Positions 40,370 through 46,890 of a stretch of 64,000 bases of DNA are shown in pieces (the first letter of the stretch is position 1; each line of letters opens with the position of its first letter). Location of the stretch: assembly GCF_030053415.1 (NCBI RefSeq), contig NZ_JASGBJ010000001.1, forward strand, positions 620,001 through 684,000, given 5' to 3'. Source of the DNA: Marinobacter sp. CHS3-4. Lineage in GTDB: Bacteria; Pseudomonadota; Gammaproteobacteria; Pseudomonadales; Oleiphilaceae. A model generated the notes under the pieces. The model searched no databases and was not told the origin of the DNA. It saw only the letters and a list, made by a program, of their open reading frames with translations. Both the position numbers and the translations under genes were made by a program.

Positions 40370-40450
40370 CAGTCTGTTTAAGTCGTTCGCTATCGCTCAC
40401 TGGGATGCTTCGCCGCATTGCGGTTTGCGCCCTTTAACAAGGCGTTTTGC
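40364..40450 (+). repeat. attC site (degenerate right core)
   Basis: Left core GCATAAC (40364-40370) overlaps the cassette 3 stop codon. The right core GTTTTGC (40444-40450) departs from GTTRRRY at two positions. Internal repeats around GCATTGCGG and CCGCATTG allow folding. The altered right core may reduce recombination. Confidence 0.6.
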
Positions 40451-40469
40451 CTTACATGGATGATGAGAT

Positions 40470-40673
40470 GTGAAGAAAATTTGGTTATTGCCTCTAGCGT
40501 GCGCTCTGGTTGCGGGGTGCGGCAGCAAAGCTGTTTATGACAACATGCAGCGAAACAATCGCCAAGAATGCGCTAGTGTTCCTCCTGCCCAATATGAGGA
40601 GTGCATCGAGCATTCCAGTAAGTCCTATGAAGAGTACGAGAAGGATCGAAAAGCCTTGCTTGAGGCTGATTAA
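40470..40673 (+). CDS. Cassette 4: small lipoprotein, unknown function
   Basis: 67 residues from a GTG at 40470. The signal peptide KKIWLLPLACALVAGC has a clear lipobox with Cys17 as the lipid attachment site. The mature 51 residues are charged (DNMQRNNRQECASVP, then EEYEKDRKALLEAD) with two further cysteines (ECASV and YEECIEH) that could form a disulfide. Small lipoproteins of this pattern are frequent in integron cassettes but no function is known. It ends 55 bases before the next attC. Confidence 0.6.
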   Translation: MKKIWLLPLACALVAGCGSKAVYDNMQRNNRQECASVPPAQYEECIEHSSKSYEEYEKDRKALLEAD

Positions 40674-40727
40674 TGGGTCGCACTATGCAATTCACTGTAG
40701 TCAGGTGCCCGAAGTTTAGTGCGGCTG

Positions 40728-40818
40728 GCATAGCAGGGCCAGACATGGCGATGGCTTCTCCTAATCCCTTGTCGCTTCGCCTACACTCCGCACCTGCGCA
40801 TGCTGGCTGGCGTTAGGC
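40728..40818 (+). repeat. attC site (left core mutated)
   Basis: The right core GTTAGGC (40812-40818) is perfect. The left core reads GCATAGC (40728-40734), one A-to-G change from GCATAAC. Inner arms GCAGGGCCAGACATGG and GCATGCTGGC support the site. Confidence 0.65.
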
Positions 40819-40850
40819 AAAAATTCGATAGACGAGAGAATCATTCTAGA

Positions 40851-41435
40851 ATGAGTGGAAGTTGGGATGAATACGCAGCTGGGTGGGATAGCAATGAAGC
40901 CGTCATTGCTTATGCCGATAATGCATACTTTGCCTTGAAAAATACTGTAGAGATAGAGGGGTGTCGCATTTTTGATTTTGGTTGCGGCACAGGCTTACTT
41001 ACCGAAAGGTTGTCCAGCGCAGCAAGCTCAGTGGTGGCTCTTGACCCTTCGCAAAAGATGATTTCAGTACTCGAAAATAAGCGCCTGGAAAATGTTGCGG
41101 TAATCGCATCAGAGCTAGACCAAAACCTGATCGATGATAATAGTCTATTGTCACCAAAATTTGATCTTGTCGTGGCTTCCTCAGCACTGGCCTTTGTGCC
41201 CGATTACGCAAAAGCGTTAAAGCTTTTGAAACAACTGCTTACCAAAGGTGGTTGCTTGGTGCAGTGGGATTGGCTCAAAGAAGAGGGCGATGAAGGATAT
41301 GGATTCACAGAGAAACAGATAAAAGCGGCACTGATGGACGCTGGGTTTGCAGAGTGTTCCACATCGGTTCCCTTTGCTCTACGAAGTGACGGTAGCGCGC
41401 TGGATGTACTAATGGGTGTTGCCAGAAATGCCTAA
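40851..41435 (+). CDS. Cassette 5: class I SAM-dependent methyltransferase
   Basis: 194 residues from the ATG at 40851. AdoMet motif I is IFDFGCGTGLLTERL (about 42-56), followed by VVALDPSQKMISVL (motif II), FDLVVASSALAFVPDYAKAL (motif IV) and LTKGGCLVQWDW. It belongs to the small-molecule UbiE/BioC-like methyltransferases; the substrate is unknown. It is complete, with the stop codon inside the next attC left core, so the cassette looks intact and potentially functional. Confidence 0.8.
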   Translation: MSGSWDEYAAGWDSNEAVIAYADNAYFALKNTVEIEGCRIFDFGCGTGLLTERLSSAASSVVALDPSQKMISVLENKRLENVAVIASELDQNLIDDNSLLSPKFDLVVASSALAFVPDYAKALKLLKQLLTKGGCLVQWDWLKEEGDEGYGFTEKQIKAALMDAGFAECSTSVPFALRSDGSALDVLMGVARNA

Positions 41436-41513
41436 CCAATGCAGGCATAGCGATGCCCATTACATTGCGCCTTCGGCTCCATTCCATGGGCGCGGATGCT
41501 GCAGGCGTTAGGC
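41430..41513 (+). repeat. attC site, best preserved in the array
   Basis: Cores GCCTAAC (41430-41436) and GTTAGGC (41507-41513) are perfect reverse complements and match the consensus exactly. CCAATGCAGGCAT and GATGCTGCAGGC arms extend the stem across 84 bases. Confidence 0.9.
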
Positions 41514-41551
41514 TGCTTTATTTTCTGTCATTATTTCTTAGTAGATTTTAC

Positions 41552-42526
41552 ATGAATAGGATTTCTATTTTCTTATTTAGCTTTTTCTTTGCCTTACCGA
41601 TTAGCTATGCGGAAGAAATAGTTTTCCGACACAATCAAAATAGTTTATCTGGCCATTACCTCGGAGCAACTAACGGCAAACCAGCAAAAGCGGTATTGCT
41701 ATTTGTGCATGGGGATGGTGCTACGTCTTACGACGCGAAAGGGTACTACAGCCATATCTGGGAGCCTTTAAGGAAACATGGTTATGCCATTTTCAGCTGG
41801 GATAAACCCAATGTTGGCAATTCCACAGGAAACTGGTTGGAGCAGTCTATGGCTGATCGCCAATCTGAGGTTCTAACAGCAATCAATTATATTCAAAACA
41901 AATACAACTTTGCGTCTGAAAACACAGGGCTTTTTGGCTTTAGTCAAGCTGGGTGGGCATTACCTGCTCTGGCAAATAAAAATTCGAAAGTAGGTTTTGT
42001 TATAGGCATAGGCTTTTCTAAAAATTGGGTTGAACAAGGCCGGTATTATACAAAGATTCGCCACGAACTAGCCGGAAAAAATCAAAAGCAAATTTCCTCA
42101 GAATTAAATAAATATGCTAAGGAAGTTTCATTTTTTAAAAGTGCTCCATCATATAATGAGTATTTGCAATATTCTGGGGAAGTTGCCATGATAAAAGAGC
42201 GCTATCAATTCGTGTTGAAGAACTTCATGTCTGATGCAACTCATGACTACGGAAAAATCAACGTACCTAGTCTATTTTTGTGGGGTGAGAAAGATCTAAG
42301 TGTAAATGCCAAGAACGAATTTAAATGGTGGCAAGTTCATGGTAGTAAATTGGTGACGCCAAAATTGATATCCAATGCCAGTCACTCAATGCTAAATGCT
42401 GATTCATTTTCAGAGCAAGACTTCGGCTATAAAGAATGGATTAAACTTATGTGGCTAGAGCAGGATGCTTTTGCAAAAGACTTTTTACCAACCATTTTAA
42501 CTTGGTTGGAAAAACGAAAGTTATAA
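41552..42526 (+). CDS. Cassette 6: exported alpha/beta hydrolase, AT-rich
   Basis: 324 residues from the ATG at 41552; an upstream in-frame ATG lies inside the attC and is unlikely. The signal peptide is MNRISIFLFSFFFALPISYA, so the enzyme is periplasmic. The oxyanion stretch is LLFVHGDGATSYD, the nucleophile elbow FGFSQAGWALPAL, the acid Asp in WGEKDLSVNA and the His in SNASHSML. It resembles dienelactone-hydrolase or peptidase S9-like serine hydrolases. The coding sequence is clearly AT-richer than the core genome, with many Asn, Lys and Ile codons, indicating an origin outside this host. No strong ribosome site is seen. Confidence 0.75.
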   Translation: MNRISIFLFSFFFALPISYAEEIVFRHNQNSLSGHYLGATNGKPAKAVLLFVHGDGATSYDAKGYYSHIWEPLRKHGYAIFSWDKPNVGNSTGNWLEQSMADRQSEVLTAINYIQNKYNFASENTGLFGFSQAGWALPALANKNSKVGFVIGIGFSKNWVEQGRYYTKIRHELAGKNQKQISSELNKYAKEVSFFKSAPSYNEYLQYSGEVAMIKERYQFVLKNFMSDATHDYGKINVPSLFLWGEKDLSVNAKNEFKWWQVHGSKLVTPKLISNASHSMLNADSFSEQDFGYKEWIKLMWLEQDAFAKDFLPTILTWLEKRKL

Positions 42527-42528
42527 AT

Positions 42529-42638
42529 TGTTAACCAGCAGCCTGAAAAGTTGCTTAAACGGACGCAAAAAGTTGGCTTGCGCTCGTTCTTCAATAATTT
42601 TAGTCAACCATTTGACGCCGCTTAGCAAGGCGTTACAT
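42529..42638 (+). repeat. attC site
   Basis: Left core TGTTAAC (42529-42535) begins two bases after the cassette 6 stop codon; right core GTTACAT (42632-42638) precedes cassette 7 by 14 bases. The 110-base length suggests the long, VCR-like class. Confidence 0.65.
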
Positions 42639-42652
42639 ATTAGGGGCCAAAT

Positions 42653-43345
42653 ATGAGGTTTTTTATTTTTTTGATGTTTTTCCCCATGCTCGCTTATTCA
42701 GAGGCGGGGGATAAGAATAGCTTTTTAGCTGCCTGGGAGAATCATCAAAGAGATAGTGAATCAGTTAAAGAGTTTCGGAAATTATCTAACAATAAATACC
42801 ATATAAATTTCGAAAACCTTCCATATGAGGGTGATTTGATCCTTCTCACCTATGATGTGGATGAAATCCCTTATGGCCCTAAAGGCTCAAGGTTCACCAA
42901 GACGGGGTATGTTGAGGTTGATATTCCAGATGCCATGGATGAGTTAATGCAGAAATATAGCAGGACTTATTACAAGTGGGCACAAAACAACACTCTCTAT
43001 TTCGATTCCAATTCTAAGACCTGGGTAGATGCTCAGGAGTATGCATCATCCCTCGGGGAGGATAGTACCTCCATCGGTGATAAGCTATTCGTGACGATAT
43101 ACGAATATTGGAGTTACGCTCTAATAGCAATAATCTTGTATTTTTTATGGTCTACAATAATTAACAATAAACGTTCCAAAGAGGCTATTGAGAAGCAGGA
43201 GAAGGCTTTAGAAGAGTCTCTAAAACTGAGTGAAGAGTCGATAAGGCAGCAAAAACAGTCGGTTGCGGAAAGCATTGAGCTCCATAAAGAAACAAACCGA
43301 GTTTTATCAAAGATTCTGGAACACGTTGAGAAGAAGTCAATGTAA
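42653..43345 (+). CDS. Cassette 7: membrane-anchored coiled-coil protein, unknown function
   Basis: 230 residues. The N-terminus is a signal peptide (FFIFLMFFPMLAYSEA). A periplasmic domain of about 125 residues follows, containing YKWAQNNTLYFDSNSKTW. A single helix (YWSYALIAIILYFLWSTII, about 149-167) crosses the membrane, and a cytoplasmic coiled coil rich in Glu, Lys, Ser and Gln runs to the end (QEKALEESLKLSEESIRQQK). No family is recognised. The architecture of an exported sensor-like domain joined to a coiled coil is unusual for an integron cassette. The gene is AT-rich. Its stop codon lies in a collapsed attC. Confidence 0.6.
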   Translation: MRFFIFLMFFPMLAYSEAGDKNSFLAAWENHQRDSESVKEFRKLSNNKYHINFENLPYEGDLILLTYDVDEIPYGPKGSRFTKTGYVEVDIPDAMDELMQKYSRTYYKWAQNNTLYFDSNSKTWVDAQEYASSLGEDSTSIGDKLFVTIYEYWSYALIAIILYFLWSTIINNKRSKEAIEKQEKALEESLKLSEESIRQQKQSVAESIELHKETNRVLSKILEHVEKKSM

Positions 43346-43359
43346 CTTAGGCGTTATGT
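43340..43359 (+). repeat. Collapsed attC: both cores with six bases between
   Basis: ATGTAAC (43340-43346) and GTTATGT (43353-43359) are perfect reverse complements but only TTAGGC lies between them. The stem-loop body is gone, leaving a 20-base scar that joins cassettes 7 and 8. Confidence 0.7.
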
Positions 43360-43380
43360 GGTTTTTGATTGGGAGTTAGG

Positions 43381-43713
43381 ATGACTGACCAATTTGATCG
43401 AGCAAAACAGAAGCTTTTGAGCACGGATTATCCTCAGTGGCGGAATCTTCTATCGTGCGGAGCTCTCCTCTTAATTGTCACGGGAACGGCTTCTTCTTGG
43501 TTTTACACCTACTACACATCTCCCGGCGCTGCATGTCACAAGGGGGTTCTTTATCTCTCGTACGCGTGGTTGTTTGTGCAATGGGTGGTAATTGGCTATC
43601 TCTACAAGTCTAGAAATACTCCCGCCTTTGCCCGTGATGGGATTAAGGTTCTGATATTATTGGCCAATGTCTGGTTTGGGCTGTTCCTGTTTTCGCTGCA
43701 GCCTTGTGCCTAG
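43381..43713 (+). CDS. Cassette 8: small membrane protein, unknown function
   Basis: 110 residues from the ATG at 43381 (GGGAG seven bases upstream). Three hydrophobic helices are predicted at about 25-45 (SCGALLLIVTGTASSWFY), 59-76 (YLSYAWLFVQWVVIGYL) and 90-107 (VLILLANVWFGLFLF). A Cys between helices 1 and 2 (GAACHKG) may be periplasmic. No family is recognised. Because the site before it has collapsed, it can probably move only together with cassette 7. Confidence 0.6.
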   Translation: MTDQFDRAKQKLLSTDYPQWRNLLSCGALLLIVTGTASSWFYTYYTSPGAACHKGVLYLSYAWLFVQWVVIGYLYKSRNTPAFARDGIKVLILLANVWFGLFLFSLQPCA

Positions 43714-43723
43714 TTGGGCTGGC

Positions 43724-43808
43724 ACATAACCGGTTCATTAAAGTCGTGACGGCCCAATGGGCTTACATCGGAAGCCCTAATCGGGCGCCGTGTATGCAGA
43801 CGTTAAGG
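43724..43808 (+). repeat. attC site
   Basis: Left core ACATAAC (43724-43730) and right core GTTAAGG (43802-43808) bracket inverted repeats (GGCCCAATGGGCT; AGCCCTAATCGGGC). A second GTTRRRY match, GTTGGGT at 43818-43824, lies just downstream and could be the true right core. Confidence 0.6.
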
Positions 43809-43906
43809 CGCTAGGGCGTTGGGTCTGGCAATTTCGGAGAAAACATTTGCTGTCCTTGGCCGTCTGGATCAATGTGTACCATTGATCGGGGAGACGAGGG
43901 ATTCAA

Positions 43907-44512
43907 ATGGCTGATCTCGAGATTGCCTGTGTATGTGGGCAGGTGAAGGGGGTCTTTCGCAACACCGGGCCAGGGTATGGATCGAGGGTTATCTGTTATT
44001 GCCGCGACTGCCAAGCAGCGGCACACCACTTGGGGCATCCTGAAGCGCTGGACGAATGTGGCGGAACCGATCTATTCATAACGACACCGGAGCGCATGGC
44101 GCTTCAATCAGGCGCCGATAAATTGGGATGTTTCCGTTTTAGCCCGAACGGCCCGAGGCGCTGGTATACAACCTGTTGTAACACTCACATTGGCAATAGC
44201 CCGCAGGACGCAGCTACGCCATTTATCTCACTCAACCTGGCCTGTGCTACTCCGGGTACTCGAGCAGTTGTAGGTCATTCTACTCGTGGCATGATGGTTC
44301 GCGATGCGCGTAACGAGCCGAACGTGCCTCGGAGGATCGCGGGTATGTCCCGGAAGTTGTTGTTTGAGGTCGTGCTACGCACTTTACTTGCTACGCTGCG
44401 CGGTAAACGCGGTACTACACCATTTGTTCGAGACGGAGAGCCCGTGGCAGAAGCAGTAATGCTTAGCCGCGAGGTCCGCGCCGAGGCGTTAGCAAGTGCT
44501 GGTTTCAAATGA
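43907..44512 (+). CDS. Cassette 9: GFA-like zinc-binding protein (DUF6151)
   Basis: 201 residues. The N-terminal half has the cysteine pattern of the glutathione-dependent formaldehyde-activating (GFA/CENP-V) fold: IACVCGQVKG, VICYCRDCQAAAH and RWYTTCCNTH, suited to bind zinc. The C-terminal half (NEPNVPRRIAGMSRKLLFEV) belongs to the DUF6151 extension. GFA proteins are linked to thiol adducts, but activity here is unproven. The gene has GC content near the host average, unlike cassettes 6 and 7. A leader of about 80-95 bases separates it from the attC; GGGGAGACGAGGG precedes the ATG. Confidence 0.7.
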   Translation: MADLEIACVCGQVKGVFRNTGPGYGSRVICYCRDCQAAAHHLGHPEALDECGGTDLFITTPERMALQSGADKLGCFRFSPNGPRRWYTTCCNTHIGNSPQDAATPFISLNLACATPGTRAVVGHSTRGMMVRDARNEPNVPRRIAGMSRKLLFEVVLRTLLATLRGKRGTTPFVRDGEPVAEAVMLSREVRAEALASAGFK

Positions 44513-44602
44513 ATTTGAATGCCAGAGTTGGTTCATTGGGTTCATGTCTTCAATGCTTTCCGTCAAAGTATGCGCAGGTTTTTTGGAGGCAGTGCAATTG
44601 AC

Positions 44603-44639
44603 GCCCAACAAATCACTGCAGGTGATTCAGGCGTTATGC
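44603..44639 (+). repeat. Very short attC-like site (37 bases)
   Basis: Left core GCCCAAC (44603-44609) and right core GTTATGC (44633-44639) bracket AATCAC (44611-44616) and GTGATT (44621-44626), which pair perfectly around a four-base loop. This is shorter than the roughly 57-base lower limit usually given for attC, so it is either a naturally compact site or a deletion product. Confidence 0.55.
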
Positions 44640-44649
44640 ATAGAGGAAT

Positions 44650-45102
44650 ATGAGAGCACTTGTCGAGATCGTTATCAAAGTATTTGCTGCTTACCTGGTC
44701 TTTAGCACTGTGGGAGACTATGTCCCTCTCGCTTTTGTTGCGGAGGCGTGGAGTGGGCCAAATTCACCACACATTGGATATTTGGCAGCAGGCCTCTTGG
44801 TGCCTATGGGTATTGGCATTATTTTATGGTTTAGTGCTTCGAAAATTTCCAAGAACGCTTTTTCTAACGAAACATCAGGACCGGTAATTCCTGAGAGTGG
44901 AATTGTAGCCGCAGGAGTGTTTTTGATCGGTGTTTATTGGCTCGTCCGCTCTATCAGTGTTTTGGTCACTCAGCTTAGTGCTCAGACGCAGATAGATTAT
45001 GGCTGGTGTGTGGTTTTGGCGTTCTCTGTCGGCCTGATTCTCGGTAACAACATATTAGCCAAGGTGTTCCGAAAACTTCGCACTATGGGAACCAATGCAT
45101 AA
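44650..45102 (+). CDS. Cassette 10: four-helix membrane protein, unknown function
   Basis: 150 residues. Hydrophobic helices lie at about 5-32, 43-62 (GYLAAGLLVPMGIGIILWF), 84-107 (GIVAAGVFLIGVYWLVRSIS) and 118-136 (WCVVLAFSVGLILGNNIL), joined by short loops. The C-terminus is basic (KVFRKLRTMGTNA), favouring an inside location. No family is recognised. It begins 11 bases after the compact attC with AGAGGAAT upstream, and its stop lies in the next attC left core. Confidence 0.65.
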   Translation: MRALVEIVIKVFAAYLVFSTVGDYVPLAFVAEAWSGPNSPHIGYLAAGLLVPMGIGIILWFSASKISKNAFSNETSGPVIPESGIVAAGVFLIGVYWLVRSISVLVTQLSAQTQIDYGWCVVLAFSVGLILGNNILAKVFRKLRTMGTNA

Positions 45103-45201
45103 CCAACCGCGTAAGTACGTTCCCGGCCCGAAGGCCGTCCACCGGAACAGTTATCTGGCGTGGTGCGCCTCCAAAACGGCCGCGTAATATTGGCGTTATA
45201 C
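45097..45201 (+). repeat. attC site
   Basis: Left core GCATAAC (45097-45103) overlaps the cassette 10 stop codon; right core GTTATAC (45195-45201). Inner GGCCCGAAGGCC and GTTCCC/CGGAAC repeats support a 105-base folded site. Confidence 0.75.
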
Positions 45202-45251
45202 CTCAAAACAGACTCACCTACTGACATCAACTGTAAGCAAATAGGGGAATT

Positions 45252-45647
45252 ATGGAATTCGTCGAAAGGAACTTTAAGTGGGTCATGCTGGTATCTGGTT
45301 TCCTAACAGCCACCATGTTTTATGGCCTCATCGCACCTCAAGCTGCGCTTGAATCAATGTTCGGCGCTTCATTTGATGGCGGCCTAGAGTCCATAATTGT
45401 GCGCAGTTGGTCAGCCCTCGTTGGCCTTGTGGGTATAATCTTAATATACGGCGCACTAGTCGAACGGCACAGAGTGTTTTCCGCTGCAATGGGTGCACTG
45501 AGTAAAGCGATATTCGTGTCACTGGTCATGATCTATGGCCAGGAATTTTTAGGCCACGCAGCGCCGGCAATCATTATGGATGTGGTGGTTGTCCTGGCCA
45601 CACTGGTTTTCTTTGCGGCGATCAGGGTTAAGCGTTCGGCGGCGTAA
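45252..45647 (+). CDS. Cassette 11: four-helix membrane protein, unknown function
   Basis: 131 residues. Four hydrophobic helices are visible: WVMLVSGFLTATMFYGLIA, SWSALVGLVGIILIYGALV, FSAAMGALSKAIFVSLVMI and AIIMDVVVVLATLVFFAAI. The layout resembles small DoxX- or DUF4345-like membrane proteins, but I do not assign a family. The ATG at 45252 has GGGGAA upstream. The stop codon overlaps the next attC. Confidence 0.65.
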   Translation: MEFVERNFKWVMLVSGFLTATMFYGLIAPQAALESMFGASFDGGLESIIVRSWSALVGLVGIILIYGALVERHRVFSAAMGALSKAIFVSLVMIYGQEFLGHAAPAIIMDVVVVLATLVFFAAIRVKRSAA

Positions 45648-45731
45648 CCAGGCAGTCAACCCGACGCCAGAATCGTACCGCTTTTGCTCCCCTTCGCTGA
45701 CGCTCCGTCGCAGCTTACGTCAGCGTTAAAA
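45642..45731 (+). repeat. attC site, last of the array
   Basis: Left core GCGTAAC (45642-45648) overlaps the cassette 11 stop; right core GTTAAAA (45725-45731) matches GTTRRR with a purine in the final place. Inner TTCGCTGACGC and GCAGCTTACGTCAGC repeats support it. Confidence 0.65.
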
Positions 45732-45776
45732 CCATGCTTACCGTCGAATATTCGAGCCACATTTTTCGTCCTTGCC

Positions 45777-45893
45777 ATGTCAGAGTTAATAGAATTTGAG
45801 ACCCAACGGCTGCATTTGCGGCAGTGGAAAGAAAGCGATTCCGTACCGTTCGCGGCTCTAAACGCCGACCCTCAGGTGATCAAACAATCATGA
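45777..45893 (+). pseudogene. Cassette 12 remnant: N-terminal stub of a GNAT acetyltransferase
   Basis: The 38-codon frame reads MSELIEFETQRLHLRQWKE followed by SDSVPFAALNADPQV, the typical start of a RimJ/RimL-like N-acetyltransferase, then ends. The other 130 or so residues are missing. The break coincides with the start of the Rho-like gene: its ATG overlaps the stub's TGA as ATGA at 45890. The cassette was evidently cut by a deletion or insertion that joined it to the chromosomal flank. Confidence 0.7.
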
Positions 45894-46849
45894 CGAGAAA
45901 GACATTAGGCTTAACCGGAAAACGCAATAAAGTCGCTGAACCAGTGGCTGAGAAAGCCGAAGCTGTGGCTGAGGTTGAAGCTGATCCACAAAAACATTTT
46001 CTAAACGCTGTGGCAATCAATCCATCGCCGCGGATTCGCCTGGAGTCCGGCTCGGAACAGCTCACGGTGCGCGCGATGGATTTAATTACGCCGATTGGCA
46101 TGGGGCAGCGAGGTTTGATCGTTGCACCGCCGGGGTCGGGCAAATCCACGATTCTGAAACACATTTGCCAGGCTGTGGGTAAGGCGTATCCGGAGATCAA
46201 GCTCTACGCGCTATTGATCGATGAGCGGCCCGAAGAGGTCACCGATTTCAGGCGCAGCGTGCCGGCGGAGGTACACGCGTCGTCTTCGGATGAAAGCTAT
46301 GCGCATCACGTTCGCGTTGCCGATGAGCTTCTTGATCGCGCCCGCCAGGAAGCGGGCGAGGGTGAGAACGTGATGATTGTGATCGACTCTCTCACCCGGC
46401 TTTCGCGGGTGCATAATTCGGAGCGCAAGAGCAGCGGTCGGACCATGTCGGGCGGGATGGATGCCCGGGCGATGGAGATTCCGCGGCGGTTGTTTGGCGC
46501 GGCACGCAACCTTGAGAACGGCGGCTCGCTGACTATTCTGGCGACTGTTTTGGTGGATACCGGCAGCCGGATGGACCAGGTGATCTTTGAGGAATTTAAG
46601 GGCACGGGGAACATGGAGCTGGTGTTATCGAGAGAGGTGGCGAACCAGCGCATCTTCCCCGCGCTGGACATCGCCAAGAGCAGTACGCGCCGCGAAGAGC
46701 TGTTGCTGGATCCAAAGGATCTGGACAAGATAAGAACACTGCGCCGGGCGCTTAGCGGTCTCAAACCGCTAACAGGCACTAAGAAGCTGGTGGAGATGCT
46801 GGAGCAGTACCCCACCAATGCCGAGCTGCTATGCTTGGCCAGTCTATAA
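45890..46849 (+). CDS. Rho-like hexameric ATPase lacking the N-terminal RNA-binding domain
   Basis: 319 residues from the ATG at 45890, against about 420 for ordinary Rho. The helix bundle and cold-shock-like primary RNA-binding domain are absent, replaced by a 30-residue Ala/Glu/Val-rich tail. The motor is complete: Walker A APPGSGKST, catalytic Glu in LLIDERPEEVTDF, Walker B VMIVIDSLTRL, Q-loop SSGRTMSGGMDARAM, R-loop EEFKGTGNMEL and arginine finger SSTRREE. Q-loop Lys and Thr of E. coli Rho are Arg and Ser here. It could act on RNA without the usual loading site, or modulate true Rho. It is unlikely to be the only Rho of the cell. Confidence 0.8.
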   Translation: MTRKTLGLTGKRNKVAEPVAEKAEAVAEVEADPQKHFLNAVAINPSPRIRLESGSEQLTVRAMDLITPIGMGQRGLIVAPPGSGKSTILKHICQAVGKAYPEIKLYALLIDERPEEVTDFRRSVPAEVHASSSDESYAHHVRVADELLDRARQEAGEGENVMIVIDSLTRLSRVHNSERKSSGRTMSGGMDARAMEIPRRLFGAARNLENGGSLTILATVLVDTGSRMDQVIFEEFKGTGNMELVLSREVANQRIFPALDIAKSSTRREELLLDPKDLDKIRTLRRALSGLKPLTGTKKLVEMLEQYPTNAELLCLASL

Positions 46850-46890
46850 TAACGCGACCCAACTCGTTTACGGGAATGAAAGGCAGCTCA

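Larger units (their letters stand above)
39100..45893 (+). mobile_element. Integron gene-cassette cluster lacking an integrase (CALIN)
   Basis: Twelve short plus-strand genes or gene remnants are each followed by a sequence with attC properties: a left core ending AAC near the stop codon, internal inverted repeats, and a right core GTTRRRY-like just before the next gene. Intact or near-intact sites lie at 39955, 40364, 40728, 41430, 42529, 43724, 44603, 45097 and 45642; damaged ones lie at 39439 and 43340. No tyrosine recombinase of the IntI type lies in this region or anywhere in the window. The cassettes vary visibly in base composition, with 41.5-43.4 kb much richer in A+T than the host, as expected for DNA of mixed origin. 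Confidence 0.88.
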
